In this document: piece by piece, positions 46,881 through 60,467 of the stretch | Layout of the letters: the number at the start of each line of letters is the position of its first letter | Position numbering within the stretch: the stretch's first letter is position 1 | DNA from: Alentia gelatinosa | Lineage: Eukaryota; Annelida; Polychaeta; Phyllodocida; Polynoidae | Direction of reading: 5' to 3' | Length of the DNA: 64,000 nucleotides | Assembly (NCBI GenBank): GCA_950022655.1 | Contig: OX465580.1 | Coordinates: forward strand, 99,714,797 to 99,778,796 | The notes under the pieces: generated by a model | Database searches by the model: none | What the model was told of the DNA's origin: nothing | The model's input: the letters and a program-made list of their open reading frames with translations, nothing else | Position numbers and translations under genes: made by a program

Positions 46881-48685
46881 ATATATACACGACACAACTT
46901 GGGCAGCTGACTCCCATTTCCATTGGCCAACGACAACGACGGACATTTTTTTAGTTACCAAGAAGGTCTGTCGGTGAGGGTTGTAGATTTCACTAAGTGA
47001 CCAAGCTTTCACTAAGTGGTGGCTAGTGCCACATTGCATAATCTAAGCAAAATGTCGTGGGTCATTTCATGAGCTGCGTCGTTTCCATTGACCAATTTTG
47101 GGTCAGCGATGCCAAAAGTCCGTCGGTGGTTACTGATTGTAGATCGGCGACGAGAAATCGGCCAATGGGAACGGGCATTATTGGCCCTTTAGGGGGTCTG
47201 TTGACTGCCTTATTACAGGGATAGCTGTTTCAAGGGAACAGCTCATGGTGGAGTTCAGCTGTCCGTAGTTATACATTGGAACTATGTGAACAGCAGCGAG
47301 TATCCTAGATTGAGCCCTGATTCCATATACAATGAATCTCTCCAACTCTTGATAGGAAATCACTTGACCTGAGAAAGAAGTGACTTAACGATACCACACA
47401 GTCCGATGGCGTGATCTGATGTCGGGGAGGCATATAGGCTGCCTATCACTGTGACGTAGCGAATGAGTCTGTGTCATTTCACTAGATTCCATCTCTTGTC
47501 ATTGTTTATGTCATTTATCTGTCCAGCATGTCTAGACCGGGCGCTCTCTGTCTGTCCGCTCCGGGTTGCTCTTTGAGTCACTTGGGACTCATGCTGAGAA
47601 CCATAGGAGGCCGGTGCTACTCGCGGGAGACCCTCAGGTCCGAGGCATATCAGTGAGCATCTGACTGAGAAGCTTAGGCATTGATTGATATTCCTGGGGG
47701 AAGCGAGGAGTAGATGGTCACTTGGCCTACTTTAGATGGGTGGAGTGAGCTGGTCGTCGTCTTTCTGCCGGCTACACCCATACACGCCCCCATACTGCAC
47801 CTTCGGGAAAACAGACGCTATGAGGGGAGGATCTTTGATCACATAGAATGACCCCTGAAAAATATCAGTGGCTTCCAGGCTTGCCTGGAGGACATGAATG
47901 AGGCCTCGGAGCACTAGAGGATCTAGGGAGTGCCCATTAGATGGGCAGCTGGCTGGGAGGATGGAAACATACATGCATACTTGCATGAAAGGTATGCATA
48001 GAGGGAGGTGTTATTCAAGGTTAGGGTGTGCAGTGAATGATGGATTAATGTGGTGCTGAGTAGAGTAACGGAATAGAGCAGAATAGACAGTGGAATCAAG
48101 GGAGAGGTGAACGAATTCAACATCTAAACAGTTACAAGGACGTATTGGTCCATCATAATATAGGCCAGGGTTGACGTAAACTTGTATCCCAATATTTGTA
48201 CAAATGGGTAGCACATGAGCGGACGTGTGTGTAAAGAATACGAGGCGTACTAGGGTGCATTTGTAAGATCATGGGCTGGAAGGGGCTACTTCCTCAGTCA
48301 GTAATGATATCATCTCAGCCCTCTCCCTCCCCACCCCGTACATTTGTATTGATTAAACCAAGGTCGCCAACATCATCCTTCTTTATGACCCGACGACCCT
48401 CGGATATCCATGGCGCCTGTGGTCGCGCGAGATTTATGGGAACATTTGGCGCGCCTGATCATGGCAAGACCCGAATCCCGGGAGACAATCTCTGGTCGTC
48501 TCTGATTTACGGTGGGCGCCAGGAGGAACCTCCGGGCGGCGGGAAACCACGAGGAAGGCGGCAGACTGTGGTTCACCTCAGCCCTTCTCTAGTCCGCAGA
48601 CCCCGTAAGGCCACAGTTGCGCTACTTTGGGTGCTGCAAAAAAGCAGCACTTCCCTTGATAAGCATTTATCATCTAATCTAAGAA

Positions 48686-48762
48686 TGTGCATGTAGCTTA
48701 ATCGGTACGATGCGAGACCCTGGTGCGTGCAGTATACGTTTGATTCCTGATCGAGCAACAGG
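48686..48762 (+). pseudogene. tRNA-like relic or SINE head
   Basis: TAGCTTAATCGG (48694-48705) resembles the tRNA A box, and GTTTGATTCC (48738-48747) resembles the B box, with normal spacing. The flanking arms do not make a clean cloverleaf, so this is probably a decayed tRNA pseudogene or the head of a tRNA-derived SINE. Confidence 0.3.
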
Positions 48763-51700
48763 AATCTCTGTCCTTTGCGAATCTGTAAAACCGCTCCATA
48801 TGATGACAGGATAACCAAACAATGGCATTAATCAAATATCATGACTTGATGATTGTATTGTTATTCAAACAAGGCAGAAACCACAGTATATGTTGAAGAT
48901 AAGAGGATGACAGGGTAGGGAGAGACTAAGGGGGATTAAGAATACATAAAACAGTGAGGTTTAACGTTTTTATTCTTAGTTCTACACAGGAGTATCAGAC
49001 ATAGTTTTAAGGGACCCTCGGTAAGCAATTATAATTTGTCCAGTAGTTCAGTATCATATACCACAGCATACCAGTAGACAGTAAATGAGTACAGTTCGAT
49101 TGTTCACGGAGGATAGAGAGGATACTCAAAGGAGAGCAGAGATGGGGAGGCTGGTTTCAGAGAGTAGCGAAGAGGAAGGCGAGGAAATTGAGTAAAGTCA
49201 AAATGAGTAGATGGGGGACAAGAACAAAAAGGAGGAAGACAACGGCGGATTGAGGGTTGAACTGAAAGAATGTCGGGCAGATGGATAAATGAAAGTAGAA
49301 AAAAGGTCCTTGATTACTTAAAGATGGAGGTGGGAAGAGGAGGCGGTTTATGCTAGAGGTAGAAGAGAAGCCGGTGAGAATAAAGAGAGAGACATCGGTG
49401 AGTGGTTTGTGTGGCAGCAAGGAGTACATGAATCCTGTTTACGGCCTGTGATAACGGTTCCGACATGGGCAGAAAACAGGGCAGGGCTAGTTGGATTACT
49501 GTATTGATCTTGGAGGGCCGCGTGAAAACAATGAACCACCACCGATGGTGAGGGGCGGGAGGGAGTCCCGTTCGCGGTATTGAGCGTGATGATAGTAGGA
49601 TTCTTTGTGGTGTTTGTAGCTATTAATGTTCCTGTTGGTATCGTTGTTGTTGTTGCTGTTTTAGTTAAATATGATGTTAGCGGAGCCAGTTCTTATTTAC
49701 CAACTGAACTCCGGCACAGACTACCACTGCAATAATCAATATGTTTTTATTACTTTCATCTAATGAGGAACACCGAAACCGTGGCACAGGGTACTAGTTG
49801 TATTTCTTTCAATCGAATTGTATTCGCGGTACTTGCGAATTCGGCCTTTCAATAAATCAAATTCGGTTCCCAATCTAGGTAGTGCAAAGCCATGCAATAG
49901 AAAATTGTTATATCCAGACTGAAGAAGTCGCCATAGAATACAGACGAATTCTTTTAATTTTTGTATTCCACCAGAGTGTTTATGAATGACCCCACGTTTG
50001 AGAAACACGACCACGTTTCTGAGCTCTCGAAGTCAATGTGGTATTAGCAGATATCATACATGGTGGCTGTACTGGTGGTTGTGTTGATGGCGACGATGAT
50101 GCAGGTTGTTCAGCCATAAGAATTCGGATTGTGATTACTATGGCAGTAGTCCAGTTGTCATTTCTGGGAGTGTGATATATATGATAGTGATTTCAACAGA
50201 TGAGATCCTTTCTTCGAGGACATGATGTAACCTGTTCCTCATCATTGTCGTTCACGAGCTATTGTGACATATTTGCAAACTGGAGCAGATAGTCACATTT
50301 TGTCGTGTCATCAGAAACTACTAGAAATCTATGGACTGATATCTTGTCAAATCTTCACGGGGAGGTGATGGTTTTGCTAGTGGTGATGGTGGGGATGGAG
50401 ATGGTGGTTGTAGCGGGGACGGTGGCGCAACTATGATGTCGTGTAAGTGGTTAAGTAGCGTTAGCAATATGACCATTTTGTCAGAGTGGCTATTATAATG
50501 CATGTTGTATTACGGGGAATGGCATGTGCAGGTCCCATCAAATAGTAATAGTGTCGTAATAAAGGCATAATGTGACCGAGAAATCTGTCTCTGGCACTTC
50601 TAATGTTAACTTGCCGCTGTTTATCGCATCACATTCAATTGCGAGCATGGCAATGTTATTATAATGACCGAGTAGTAAGGCAGAGGGGACAGTCATTCTC
50701 TCATTCGGCACAGCTAATAAAAGACAATAATATGTCTTTACATAAGCTGCAAGGTCTGAGGTCTGAATTAACGCAATAGCTGCAGGCCTAAAGGAAACGA
50801 TGATACTGTCATATTGATTGCAGTGCCACAGTGATAACTAATTTAATTCCACAATGACTTTGATGTCATATTGGCAATAATGACACTAAAATGTCACACT
50901 GACAGTAGTGCTTCATTGGCTGTAGTGTCACAATGACAGCAGTCTCAACACACCTAATGCTGTTTGAGCTGCTCGTTTCACACCGACATCTGAGTGGATA
51001 ACGTGAGTAGCTCCGGACCCTTCGTTTGAGGCTCTTGAGGTCGTCTGCGTTTGCAGCACTGATTGCCTTCTCCAGCCTGACTAGTTTATTCCGACCTGTG
51101 AGAGCATTAAAGACAACTGAGGCCCTGAAGGGGGATCTTTCATTGCATTAAGGCTCGTGTTTCAACCCAGAGGGCACCTTTTCTGTTGACTCATGCTGGT
51201 CAAAGCAATTCCTCGTCCTTAAGAGCTAACCGCCCTGCTCTGTTTTACCTTTGTGTCTGTTTCCTTGGTTAATTGCTGTAACCTGGTAATAATGCTCGGT
51301 AAACCTCCTCAACCGTACACTGTGGTCTTTGTGGCCTTAATATTGATACAGTCCTACTTCCTAAAGGCTCTTTTTAATAACGAACTCTCCACCGAATATT
51401 CACCAGTACAGCAAATTAAATGAATAGTTCATCGATTTGCTTGGAGGATAAATCACTAGGCGCCGGAGTAAATAACTCGTGAAAACTCACTTAAAGGAGT
51501 GTGGAGAACGGAAATGTTGGAAAAGAAAAACATACATTTTGGGCACACAGCACTGAGTCAGCTAAAATTCAGTTTTAACAGATCACAGAAAAAGTATTCC
51601 TTTTAGACATTCTCTGGAGGTAAAGTGTTCGTGTTCGAGCACGATCTTTATCGAACTTTTACCTTTGGCTATGGTGAAACATTGTGCAAAACGTTGGACA

Positions 51701-52769
51701 ACATTAAACTGAATGTGGAATGAAGTGCGGCTAAGTGAGTGTGGTGCATGTGATTCATAAGTTCGCCACTCAAATAGGGAAAAACACCAACTGTATTTCA
51801 AAACACCGATCTTTTAGTTTGAATGCCTCTGTTCCGGGGAATTTGTTCCATGCAAATTGCCCAAAAAGTAGGATTTCTTCTTTAAATGGGAAATACTACG
51901 AAAGGCCAACATATTACGACTTTGCTTTTAAATCATGGTCCACTACACCCCCTGCCGTCTCCCTGGGAAAATTGGTTCACAGATACGTTTTCCGGATTTT
52001 ACTCATACACAGCATAACGAGTAGCTCATCCTTATCCCCCCTCCTCCAGCATGAACTGCTCAGACACTGGTCTTACCACCCCCTGTACACGTGCCTTCCC
52101 TCTTGTGGGCCATAAAACCCTACAAGGCGTTTCAGTGACATAATCCAAAGAGTCTCTGGGAACGTGGGGGTGGCTACGAAAAAAAGCGCGATATAAAAAG
52201 GAACGATTTATTTCACGGCAGGGTAAGCACATAGGAGTCGCAAAGTATCGGGTGCAGGGCTCTAAATCTGATTGATTTGTAACTAAAGGAGTGGCACATG
52301 ACGCGAGCGCGCGCAGTCGCCTCCTTCACGAGGTGTCGGAGATATTTCCCCTGTCTTCCGGGACAATTCGACATAGGAACGTTTAATAGCAGCCATTCGT
52401 CTCCATTCAGCGGAAGTTATGACAGTCTGCCGGTTGAACACATCCATCAGGAGTAGAGGAGGCTTGGCTGGGGGAGGGTTGCTGTGTAGGCGGTTGATGC
52501 CATCTATAACCGCGCTAGATTCTTGGAGAGAACACCTATTTTTAATACTAAAGTCGGGTGGTTCGTAACGGCAGGGAGTTCAGAGAAACTGCAGCAAGTG
52601 TTGAACTCCAACTTCTGTCAGTGGTCTAGAGATGTGCGAGCGTGTAGGAGAGAGCGTGACTAATTTTGTGCTAGGGGTGTTAGGTTGCGTAGTACCGTGA
52701 CGTTCATCTGGGTCTCCTAGAGGTCGTTTATTTATAGTTATCCACCCCAACGATACTTTAAGGTCCGAG

Positions 52770-53390
52770 GAGAGGTTCTAGGAGGGTTTGGGTTAATGAT
52801 TTGATTTATTGTGGGCAACGACAGTTGTGGCCTACGATGCACGAGGTATCGCCCATTTGCGTTCAATAATTTATCATGGGGGAATGTTACCTAGTAAAAT
52901 GTGTCATTGACCTCTACTTACTGGTGATAACCTCTGGGCTATCGTGGGAGAAAGAAAATAACAAGAGCGGCTTAATCTATCTATTTAAACCTACAGATAT
53001 ATGTTTGTTGGGGCTTAAAAACAAACTGGCAGACATAAATCGAGAATATCTGAAATATTTAGCTAGATTCATTTATGATTATGAGTGATGAAATTAGTCA
53101 TTAAAAGGACCACTATAGGGCACCACCTGCAGTGTTTGCAAACTCTCGTTAAAGTGTCCCCCAGACTGTCTTGGTGGCGTATCCTAATACATGATCGGGT
53201 TCCGCAAACAAGACTGAGGGTTTCACTTCCCATGGACAACAGGAATAACTAAACGCGTTTGACGTGCTCTTGCCCAAATTGTTGTCGGTGGAGGTCTCCG
53301 TCACCCGCACTGTCATTACCCAAGAGAGCTCAAAATTAAAGGACCCCCTGGTTCAACAACTTAAGACTCAAGAAGACTCTGCCGTCACCA
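52770..53390. repeat. Dispersed repeat, copy 3
   Basis: Aligns in order with 36770-37440 and, over a shorter part, with 22280-22366. Shared words include 'gagggtttgggtt', 'ttaaaaacaaactgg', 'gatgaaattagt', 'agactgtctt' and 'tcaaaattaaa'. A 70-codon open frame at 52876-53088 lies inside it and is not preserved in copy 2. Confidence 0.5.
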
Positions 53391-54649
53391 TGTGTAAACC
53401 GTGCACCTTTGTGATATCCCCCGGTCACATCTCATAGAAGGAGGGTGTCCAGGCGTAGGTTTGGGTATCTTATGCATAGCCCTTTTCTCCCACATTTAGT
53501 GCTGGTCGATGACCCATACTTCTTGCCTGGGACGAGCTGACGACCATAACTGGGATACCATAGTTTGGCAGTCCATACACAAACGTCAGCAGCGTGCTTT
53601 CAACCATTCCTTTTTTCTCTTTCTTTTTATTCAAAGGACATTAATGACTGTAACACGTTCGCTGGTTTTGAAGCGATCTTCCACGCATTAGTCCGATACA
53701 GGATTGCCGTCAAGGATAAATAGTACTACTATGGTATTCACTGGGCAATATTTCCATGGCTAATCATTGATAACACGTAATCTGAATTGGAAATTGTACC
53801 CTGTACTTTTGTCAGCAAACTTTCTTCAACAGTTTCCAGGCTGTTTCATATTGTGAAATATGTAGAGTTATGTTTCTTCTTCGAAACAGCTGTAAAACGA
53901 CCAATTACCAGAAATTGCGCTATTTCGATTTATATAAAAATGGCAGAACATACAATGGCTAGACTGAATCAGAATCACAGCCATCATGGGGGACTTTAAT
54001 CGTCGGTTTTCAGTAATGTTCGCACGATATTTGACTGGTCCAAACATCGTACACGTATTTTGTGTGTGCATACTGACGTAACTACTCGACTGCGGGGAAA
54101 AACGCTGTAATTGGAAGTCACGTTAGATGAGCGGACAGGTTGGGCATCACCATCTATATCAGCGCTGGAGAGCTTTGCACACTCCTGTCGCTAGGACAGA
54201 GGTTAGCGCTACCTACCTCGTCACCGGCTTGGGCCTGCACAGTTGGAAACAGACGGTACCCCGCTCTAGTTCCGACTGGCGGCACCAGGCGGCGAGGCCA
54301 GACCTGGTAAGCGTCCAATTAGAACGCGGCCTAGACTTGGGAGGCCGATCAAAGCCGCTGGTTCCTTGGGGACTGTCGGTTACCTGCACCGCCGCACGCC
54401 GGGGGGCAGCGGGTCGCACCTGCGAGCAGGTGGCGGTGCCTGGTGGCGTCAGCAGGTACTTCTAATCGGCTTCAAACCGAGGCTGAGCGGCTCAGTAGGG
54501 CGCAGTGAGCTACTCAGGACGGAAGTGGAGGGGTTTTTAACAGCTCCGTCTTGGCCCTGCGTAGTAATGTCTATTGGGAAGAGACTTTGATATGATGCCC
54601 TGAAGGTACCTTTCAATATACCTACTCCGGTCGTCCAAAGCTACTTCTA

Positions 54650-54720
54650 TTAATCCCCATAGGGACTTGAACCCCAAAACTTAGAGCTTAGAGCTGCTTG
54701 ACCTCTGTTGCTAGACATGG
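54650..54720 (-). pseudogene. tRNA-like relic or SINE head
   Basis: On the minus strand, TAGCAACAGAGGTCAAGC fits the A-box pattern, and GGGTTCAAGTCCC (54674-54662) contains a perfect B box (GGTTCRANTCC). The T-arm can pair, but the acceptor ends do not match, so it is not an intact tRNA. The good B box suggests a tRNA-derived SINE. Confidence 0.4.
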
Positions 54721-56182
54721 TGCACGATAAAGACATCGAATATACCAAGATTTTGGATGGAATCACAAGTTTTGATATTTATTTTAAATCTGTTTTGCAT
54801 GAATTTAGTCACTCCTGCCTGAGTAAGAGGTGCAATCCCCTAACCTACTCGTACGATATATTGCCTGTTCACACTCTACTGTTTATAATCGACAGCAGTG
54901 TAGTAGGCACATACAAAGCGGTAGAACACTGAACTACTGCAACCAACAGTCCATGTGAAGTATTGTTCTATTCTTACCATCAATTCAATACTTCAATCAG
55001 AGAATAGATGCTCTAAAGAAAATAGCCTTGCTTGAGACTATCGCAAACATTGGTTTAAGAAGGGAACGCCTCCTATGAGAGGTGTTCTGTTTGTCGGACA
55101 GCGTGGCACAGGTAAAAATGGTGGTTGAAGCGGACGGCAAACGGAATGAGCTGCTCTATAAGGATATAACCCGACTTTAATTCCCCCAAACAATGCACTG
55201 CAATATACCACCGCACTGCCATCTATGTTTTCTTTCGACGGCTTAACCTATATATACTCATGTTGAATCATTGAAGCTCATTTCCTACAATAGGTTTCCG
55301 TCAGCGCAGCTTCCATCCGTCATCTTACAATCTTAACTAAACAGCATACTGTAATAGTACCTAAAGGTCAGTTGTTGAAACAAGGCTTCTTGTGTGGGAG
55401 AAGGAAGTATCAGTGACTTGTATCCCGGACAGCATATCAAAATACCTGGGAAGTAATGATAGGTGAGCAGTATCTGGTAACAAGGATCCCTATTCACCTA
55501 CCCACAAACTTCCTTTGCTGTGTAGATAGTTATGTCAGGTTCAGTTATCTATCTGATCCTCATACTGCTGTAGACTGGCCTATTATATATGTATATTTAC
55601 GTGGGCGTTTATTTTTGTACAAAAGTGGAACTACAACTTAAAGGCATATCCTAGAATACACAGTGGTGCCCCTGGTGGTTATAGATTATGGGTAATTTTC
55701 ACGAGGGCTTCTCCTAATACCAAATGAGTGAAACGAATACCAAATAATGCATTGGTGCATTTCCTACAATCGTTGCGATACCATTTTTTTTATACAATGA
55801 AATATGAATCAGTAAACATTAAACTTTCGGAGAACATACTGACATCATACTTATGATATATTCTTATATATTATTAGGCAAAACAATAATGGAAATAAGG
55901 AGGACGTGTCACATGACACGATCAAGCAATTGATAGATAGATGCGTCAGACGAACCGCAAGAGACGCAAAGGGACATAAAACCTACGTTATGGTGTTACA
56001 ACATTTAAGTATACCGCCACGCGAAACAGCTCTACTGCCAGCTTTATTGCTCAGTGTACCACCCGGCGTGTATAACCCTCGCCCGCCGTGCTGTGGGGAG
56101 CAGCTGGTATGGCACGGAGGCGCTGACGGGATAATACGCGCGACCTGCTCGTGTCCGGCCCCACGCCTCCACTAGCCTGCAG

Positions 56183-56215
56183 CTCCGAGCTGCTCCGAGC
56201 TGCTCCGAGCTGCTC
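56183..56215. repeat. 10-bp tandem repeat
   Basis: GAGCTGCTCC is repeated about three times. Confidence 0.8.
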
Positions 56216-57614
56216 GCCAGGGGAGAGGTCAGCGGGTCGAGCCATTTGCCGGCGGAGTGACCGTCCATTATGTCCGGGCAGGGCTGAGATCCACGGCCTG
56301 AACTGTTTATAGGGCGAGTGTGGTTCAGGCCGAATCCGCTTGGGGATATTTGGCGCTGGTCTGCTGAGGACGTCCGAGTCCCACTTCATAACGCCTCGTG
56401 TCGCACTCCATTGTACCCTTCCAGCATATCTATGATAATACTTTCTGCTCTGCACTGTATTCTGATCCAGTGATGTACAATTTATAATATGTAAAAACAA
56501 TATCTGATTTACTAATGTTCACTGTGATTGAACATAATGTTAGAATTAATAAGAATCTTGAAATACCAGAATTCAACTTGCCTCGTATAAATGTTACGCC
56601 CTATCATATCTGTGCTACTAATTACTGCGCTTTGCCATCGTAAGTGCATCAGCAACGCACTTTTCGTTAGGTTATGTAAGGATGGTCGCAATAAGAACTA
56701 TATATTCCTAATATTAGAAAAAGGTCGGTGCCAATGTTTCCATACGTTATATCATTAATCTCCACAATTCTGATGATAGTCACATTTATATATTTTGTAT
56801 CTCCGAACCTCTGTTTACTCCACTAGCCCAACCCAAACCTGTCCCTGCCCCCCGGCCTCCCATTGCCACAACCTTGCCAGTTCCTCCCCTACATATCTCG
56901 GGAGGTTTCTAAAGGGCACCCTTTGTTAAAACAACGGTGGGAAATAGAGCTGCTAACTGTTTAACACATTTACATTCTCACTGCATAGAAAAGGAGGAGA
57001 ACAACAGCCAACAAAGTCCTTGTCTCTGAAGGCGGAAGAACCTATTTTACAATTTATGCTCGTAACAAGCATCTCCTGCAAGCGAGTTTAGACTGAGATT
57101 GAGTAAAAAATATTCTCTATATTTAGTTTACGTCTTCTCACATCGGAGGGGAAGAAACACATCCATACCCCAGAGACGAACAGGTTTCGTGATATCAAGT
57201 CTTATATGTAAGCAATAATGAACTAAATGTGTCAATGACAAATTGAGGTTTATTCCTATAGTAACAGGTAGTGGATTAAAACAAATACGTCAGGAACGAA
57301 GAGCTGTTTGGGATCTAGACGGAATTAATAGAAAGTTTACATTGTTTGTGTGTTCTGCTCTTACTGCCTAACGATGCTGGGACATGAGGCACATCTCGTA
57401 TACTCGACCAATTTGGTTGAGTACAACCTGCAACGATGCGAATTGAATTCTTTGAACCGATCTGATGATTAATAGTATATCAAAACTGAATGGAGGACTG
57501 CTTACTCGGTCTATATAAATTTCATGAATAAAAATATGTTTGCACAAAATGATGTTCCCTTTCCTCTAAAAATCATTTTGCACGCATTTCCTACAATATC
57601 CTACCAACACATGT

Positions 57615-57848
57615 TTATAAATTAGCGCTATTGAATGTATCTATAACCGTTTTCACACCTTTGATAATTCCCAATACTGTGAAAACGAATATGTGTTGTC
57701 CAAAATCGAGGCAAGAAGGAGTCTGGTCTGTGTTCTCTATGCACATGTGTTTGGAGGTGAGGTATTGATAGAGAGGGTGTATACTACGTGTCAGCGAGTC
57801 ATTGAGGCAGACTCCACCGGTCCGCACCCGGGCACGCTCCGATGAACA
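57615..57848 (-). CDS. Possible terminal exon, unrecognised
   Basis: A good acceptor (TTTCTTATAG) ends at 57849. The frame then reads CSSERARVRTGGVCLNDSLT and runs 77 codons to a TAA at 57615. A hydrophobic stretch (HIFVFTVLGIIKGV) lies near the end. There is no ATG at the start, so it would be a 3' coding exon on the minus strand, in line with the exon candidates at 59957-60032 and 60468-60677. The phase does not clearly match them and I do not recognise a family. Confidence 0.25.
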   Translation of the reverse strand, partial: CSSERARVRTGGVCLNDSLTRSIHPLYQYLTSKHMCIENTDQTPSCLDFGQHIFVFTVLGIIKGVKTVIDTFNSANL

Positions 57849-58369
57849 CTATAAGAAATCAATAAGCATTCATCGTATTAATTCCTTGTGCCTCCTACAA
57901 CTCTACCTTTGCCCCAACCTCACCTCGACACCGAGCCTGACGTTTTAGAAAGTTGGCTTGGAGAATCGATGTAGATATGTGCACCGCCAAGAGAGTGTGC
58001 ACAGTAAAGAGCCTTGTATTTGGTGAACTCCGTAAAGGATACGCCGTGCCCTGTCCCGTTCAGAGGCAGTTCCCACGGTCACCGCTGCGGGCTTTGTTTG
58101 CATAGAATCCGCTGCTGGGAAGGAGGCTGGTGGGGCCCGCGCCCTGGAGAACATGTCACCGACCTGTACAAACACCAGACACGCACTCCGGTCTCCGTCG
58201 AATACCAGTCGGTGCTACCAATACTTTGTATTTCACAGCTCACTAAAGGAAGAGCATATATGGCCAGTGGACATTTAATCATAAGACCAATTCAATTACT
58301 CCCAAATCCCTGTTAAATTTTAAAATTCAAACAACATTCCTTGTAAATAGGACTCTTTATAAGGTGCTA

Positions 58370-58400
58370 TTATATATAAATATATATATATATATATATA
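58370..58400. repeat. Short TA-rich microsatellite
   Basis: TATATAAATATATATA-type array. Confidence 0.8.
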
Positions 58401-59618
58401 CGAAAATAGATCGGAGAATTAGAATAAGCAAATAGTTCTAATTAAGTTTCCACAGGAACCAACTCAATCAGAGCATTAAATATTAATCATCTTAATCGTC
58501 CTCTAATTGAATACTGTACTTGTATGCAACCCTAATGATCAAAGCCTATACATTGCTGCCATGACAAGCGGCAATATTCATATCATACGATGCAATGTGC
58601 TCTTCATCCTTGGCAGACATCCTAATTAAAGGATTAACTAATGCATCATCATACAAAGTTTCTACTTTTTCCTTTTTTTATCCGTCTTTTTTATTTCTCC
58701 CTTGACGATAGTTTTTCCAATTGATGTATAGTTTCCACTTTCAGGATTAGAAACAGGTACCATATTCATTGACTGATTTACTCAATCCTTTATAGAAGTG
58801 TGAGAAGATTGATCAATTGTGGAGTCATGTAATACTTCTCAAAAATTATTCTGAATGAAATCTGCTTGGGATTGTTTTGCCATTATCCTGCAAATACCAT
58901 TCCAACATCGGATTTTATGGCAAATAAAGCAAGGACCGCAGGATTAGTTCTTGATGCTATCACGCATCCGAATCATCCCTTTCTTCCTTTGATTTGTGTT
59001 TAAATGATATTTTTATATAGATATTTACCAACGAAACTGAGGCCCTAATAAGATTTCATGAGGAGCCTAAGAGGCTACCCATTTGTAGTGCTACCACCTG
59101 CTTATTCCTTATTACCGTGAGAAACACATGGACATGATCGCGGGAACTTTGGAGCAACGCAATTAATGGCGATTTGAGGAGCAACCCCATTTTCTTCCCG
59201 GGAGTAGTCACAAGAGCCACACCTGCCTTGGCTACTGCTTCTGTTTTTTTCTTTAATCTAACAAAAAGTGTCTTTATGTTCTCGTGCGTTTTGGAATTAT
59301 GATATTGTTTCAGACTCTGATAGATAGGTTGTGGATAAATAGATGATGCATTTCAAGGATGTATATTCCTAATTGAATCCTAATCATATCTTATCCAAAA
59401 TATGCGATCCATGAGTTATGAGACTTTCACAAGATCCAATAATAACAAAAGCATCAGAGACATCTCACCGGTGTGGGATTTCAGGGAGTCCGAATGAACA
59501 TGGGATTTCCTTTGTAGGACATTTCAAAATGCATTAACCATCATAATGTGTCGACCATGTTAAAGTTGAAACTGCCATTGTATACCAATAACAACCAATA
59601 AGATCAACGCATTAAACA

Positions 59619-59656
59619 TTCCTGACACTGATTAATTCCTGACACTGATTAATTCC
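59619..59656. repeat. 17-bp direct repeat
   Basis: TTCCTGACACTGATTAA occurs twice in tandem. Confidence 0.85.
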
Positions 59657-59707
59657 AAACTCCAGGAGTGGCATGTGATGGCCAGGATTAAAACGAATCA
59701 GGTTTTG

Positions 59708-59867
59708 ATTTTATCCTACCCCGTCTCCTTAATTTTGGAATATTATGTGATAACAATTCTGTATGCCACTAGTGGCATATAAAACTCCGTATGCCATTTA
59801 TCGTGGCATACGGAAACTCAATGTTAAGCCTATGGGATTTTATATTAGGGGTAGGATAAATACATAT
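59708..59867. repeat. Palindrome-rich fold-back block
   Basis: The outer arms TTTATCCTACCCC and GGGGTAGGATAAA are inverted partners. Inside are an 18-bp perfect palindrome (59762-59779, TATGCCACTAGTGGCATA) and a 10-bp stem (CCGTATGCCA at 59787 with TGGCATACGG at 59804). The whole block looks like a small hairpin-forming element lying in the intron next to the exon at 59957. Confidence 0.6.
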
Positions 59868-59956
59868 ATAAAACAGGGTAGATAATGACGATGATCTTAT
59901 TGGCATTTTCAGTCCTTCTAAGATAGTTTAGTGAGGTAAAATAGGTTGACACTTAC

Positions 59957-60032
59957 CTGGATTCACTGCATAACTTACAGTATAGATCAGGCAGTGTATC
60001 CCAAATGCTATCAATAGAGGTCGAGGCTTCAT
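59957..60032 (-). CDS. Likely 76-bp coding exon, frame ambiguous
   Basis: Splice signals are very good: a pyrimidine-rich tract ending TGTCTTTTCAG just before 60032, and CCAG|GTAAGT at 59957/59956. Two frames are open. One begins with ATG at the first base, starting MKPRPLLIAFGIHCLIYTVS, which resembles a secretion signal. The other reads EASTSIDSIWDTLPDLYCKL, which looks like an ordinary internal exon (two bases, 24 codons, two bases). The second looks more natural for an internal exon because the acceptor directly precedes the ATG. I do not recognise the gene. It should continue to lower coordinates. Confidence 0.45.
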
Positions 60033-60467
60033 CTGAAAAGACACAATGGGGAAAAGCTGATTATTGATTTATGTCAGAAATTCTATATTCAGAAATATTT
60101 TTTCGGAGAAGGATAACAACAACAAAAAACGATGTATAGATGGATGCTAGTCGCCAAGACCAATGTACTGACACCTGAAAAATAACTTGTATGGAATTGA
60201 TAGAAAAGCTGTCTATAGGGATTTAAGATCACATGAAAAAGAGCCCGTCAAAAAAAGTAAATCGTCCTCCTGTAAACACAAGATGAATTGGTGAAGGAAG
60301 GTAGTATAAATCTTGCACTTTACTGCCTTGCGCTTTGCTGCCTTGTTTTCCTGTTAAAAACCCTTGTTAAGAGAATTAGACGGAAATTGGATAATTCTGT
60401 CATGATTGTGGTACACTTCCTCTCATGGCAATATCCCATAATCATCTCAGATGCTACCTGTTAAGAT

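Larger units (their letters stand above)
41051..52769. other. Long stretch without supportable genes
   Basis: It contains the small repeats listed separately and one tRNA-like relic. Open frames near 42497-42850 (a possible donor CTCAG|GTGAGC at its end), 44843-45031 and 51735-52115 were weighed but lack domains or paired splice sites. Confidence 0.4.
53391..57600. other. Stretch without supportable genes
   Basis: GC-rich patches at 54190-54500 and 56040-56360 carry chance long frames. A tRNA-like relic and a 10-bp tandem repeat are listed separately. Confidence 0.4.

Noticed and set aside
48271..48696. 141-codon plus-strand frame
   Set aside because: Low-complexity Arg/Pro/Gly composition in a GC-rich patch, and it overlaps the tRNA-like relic.
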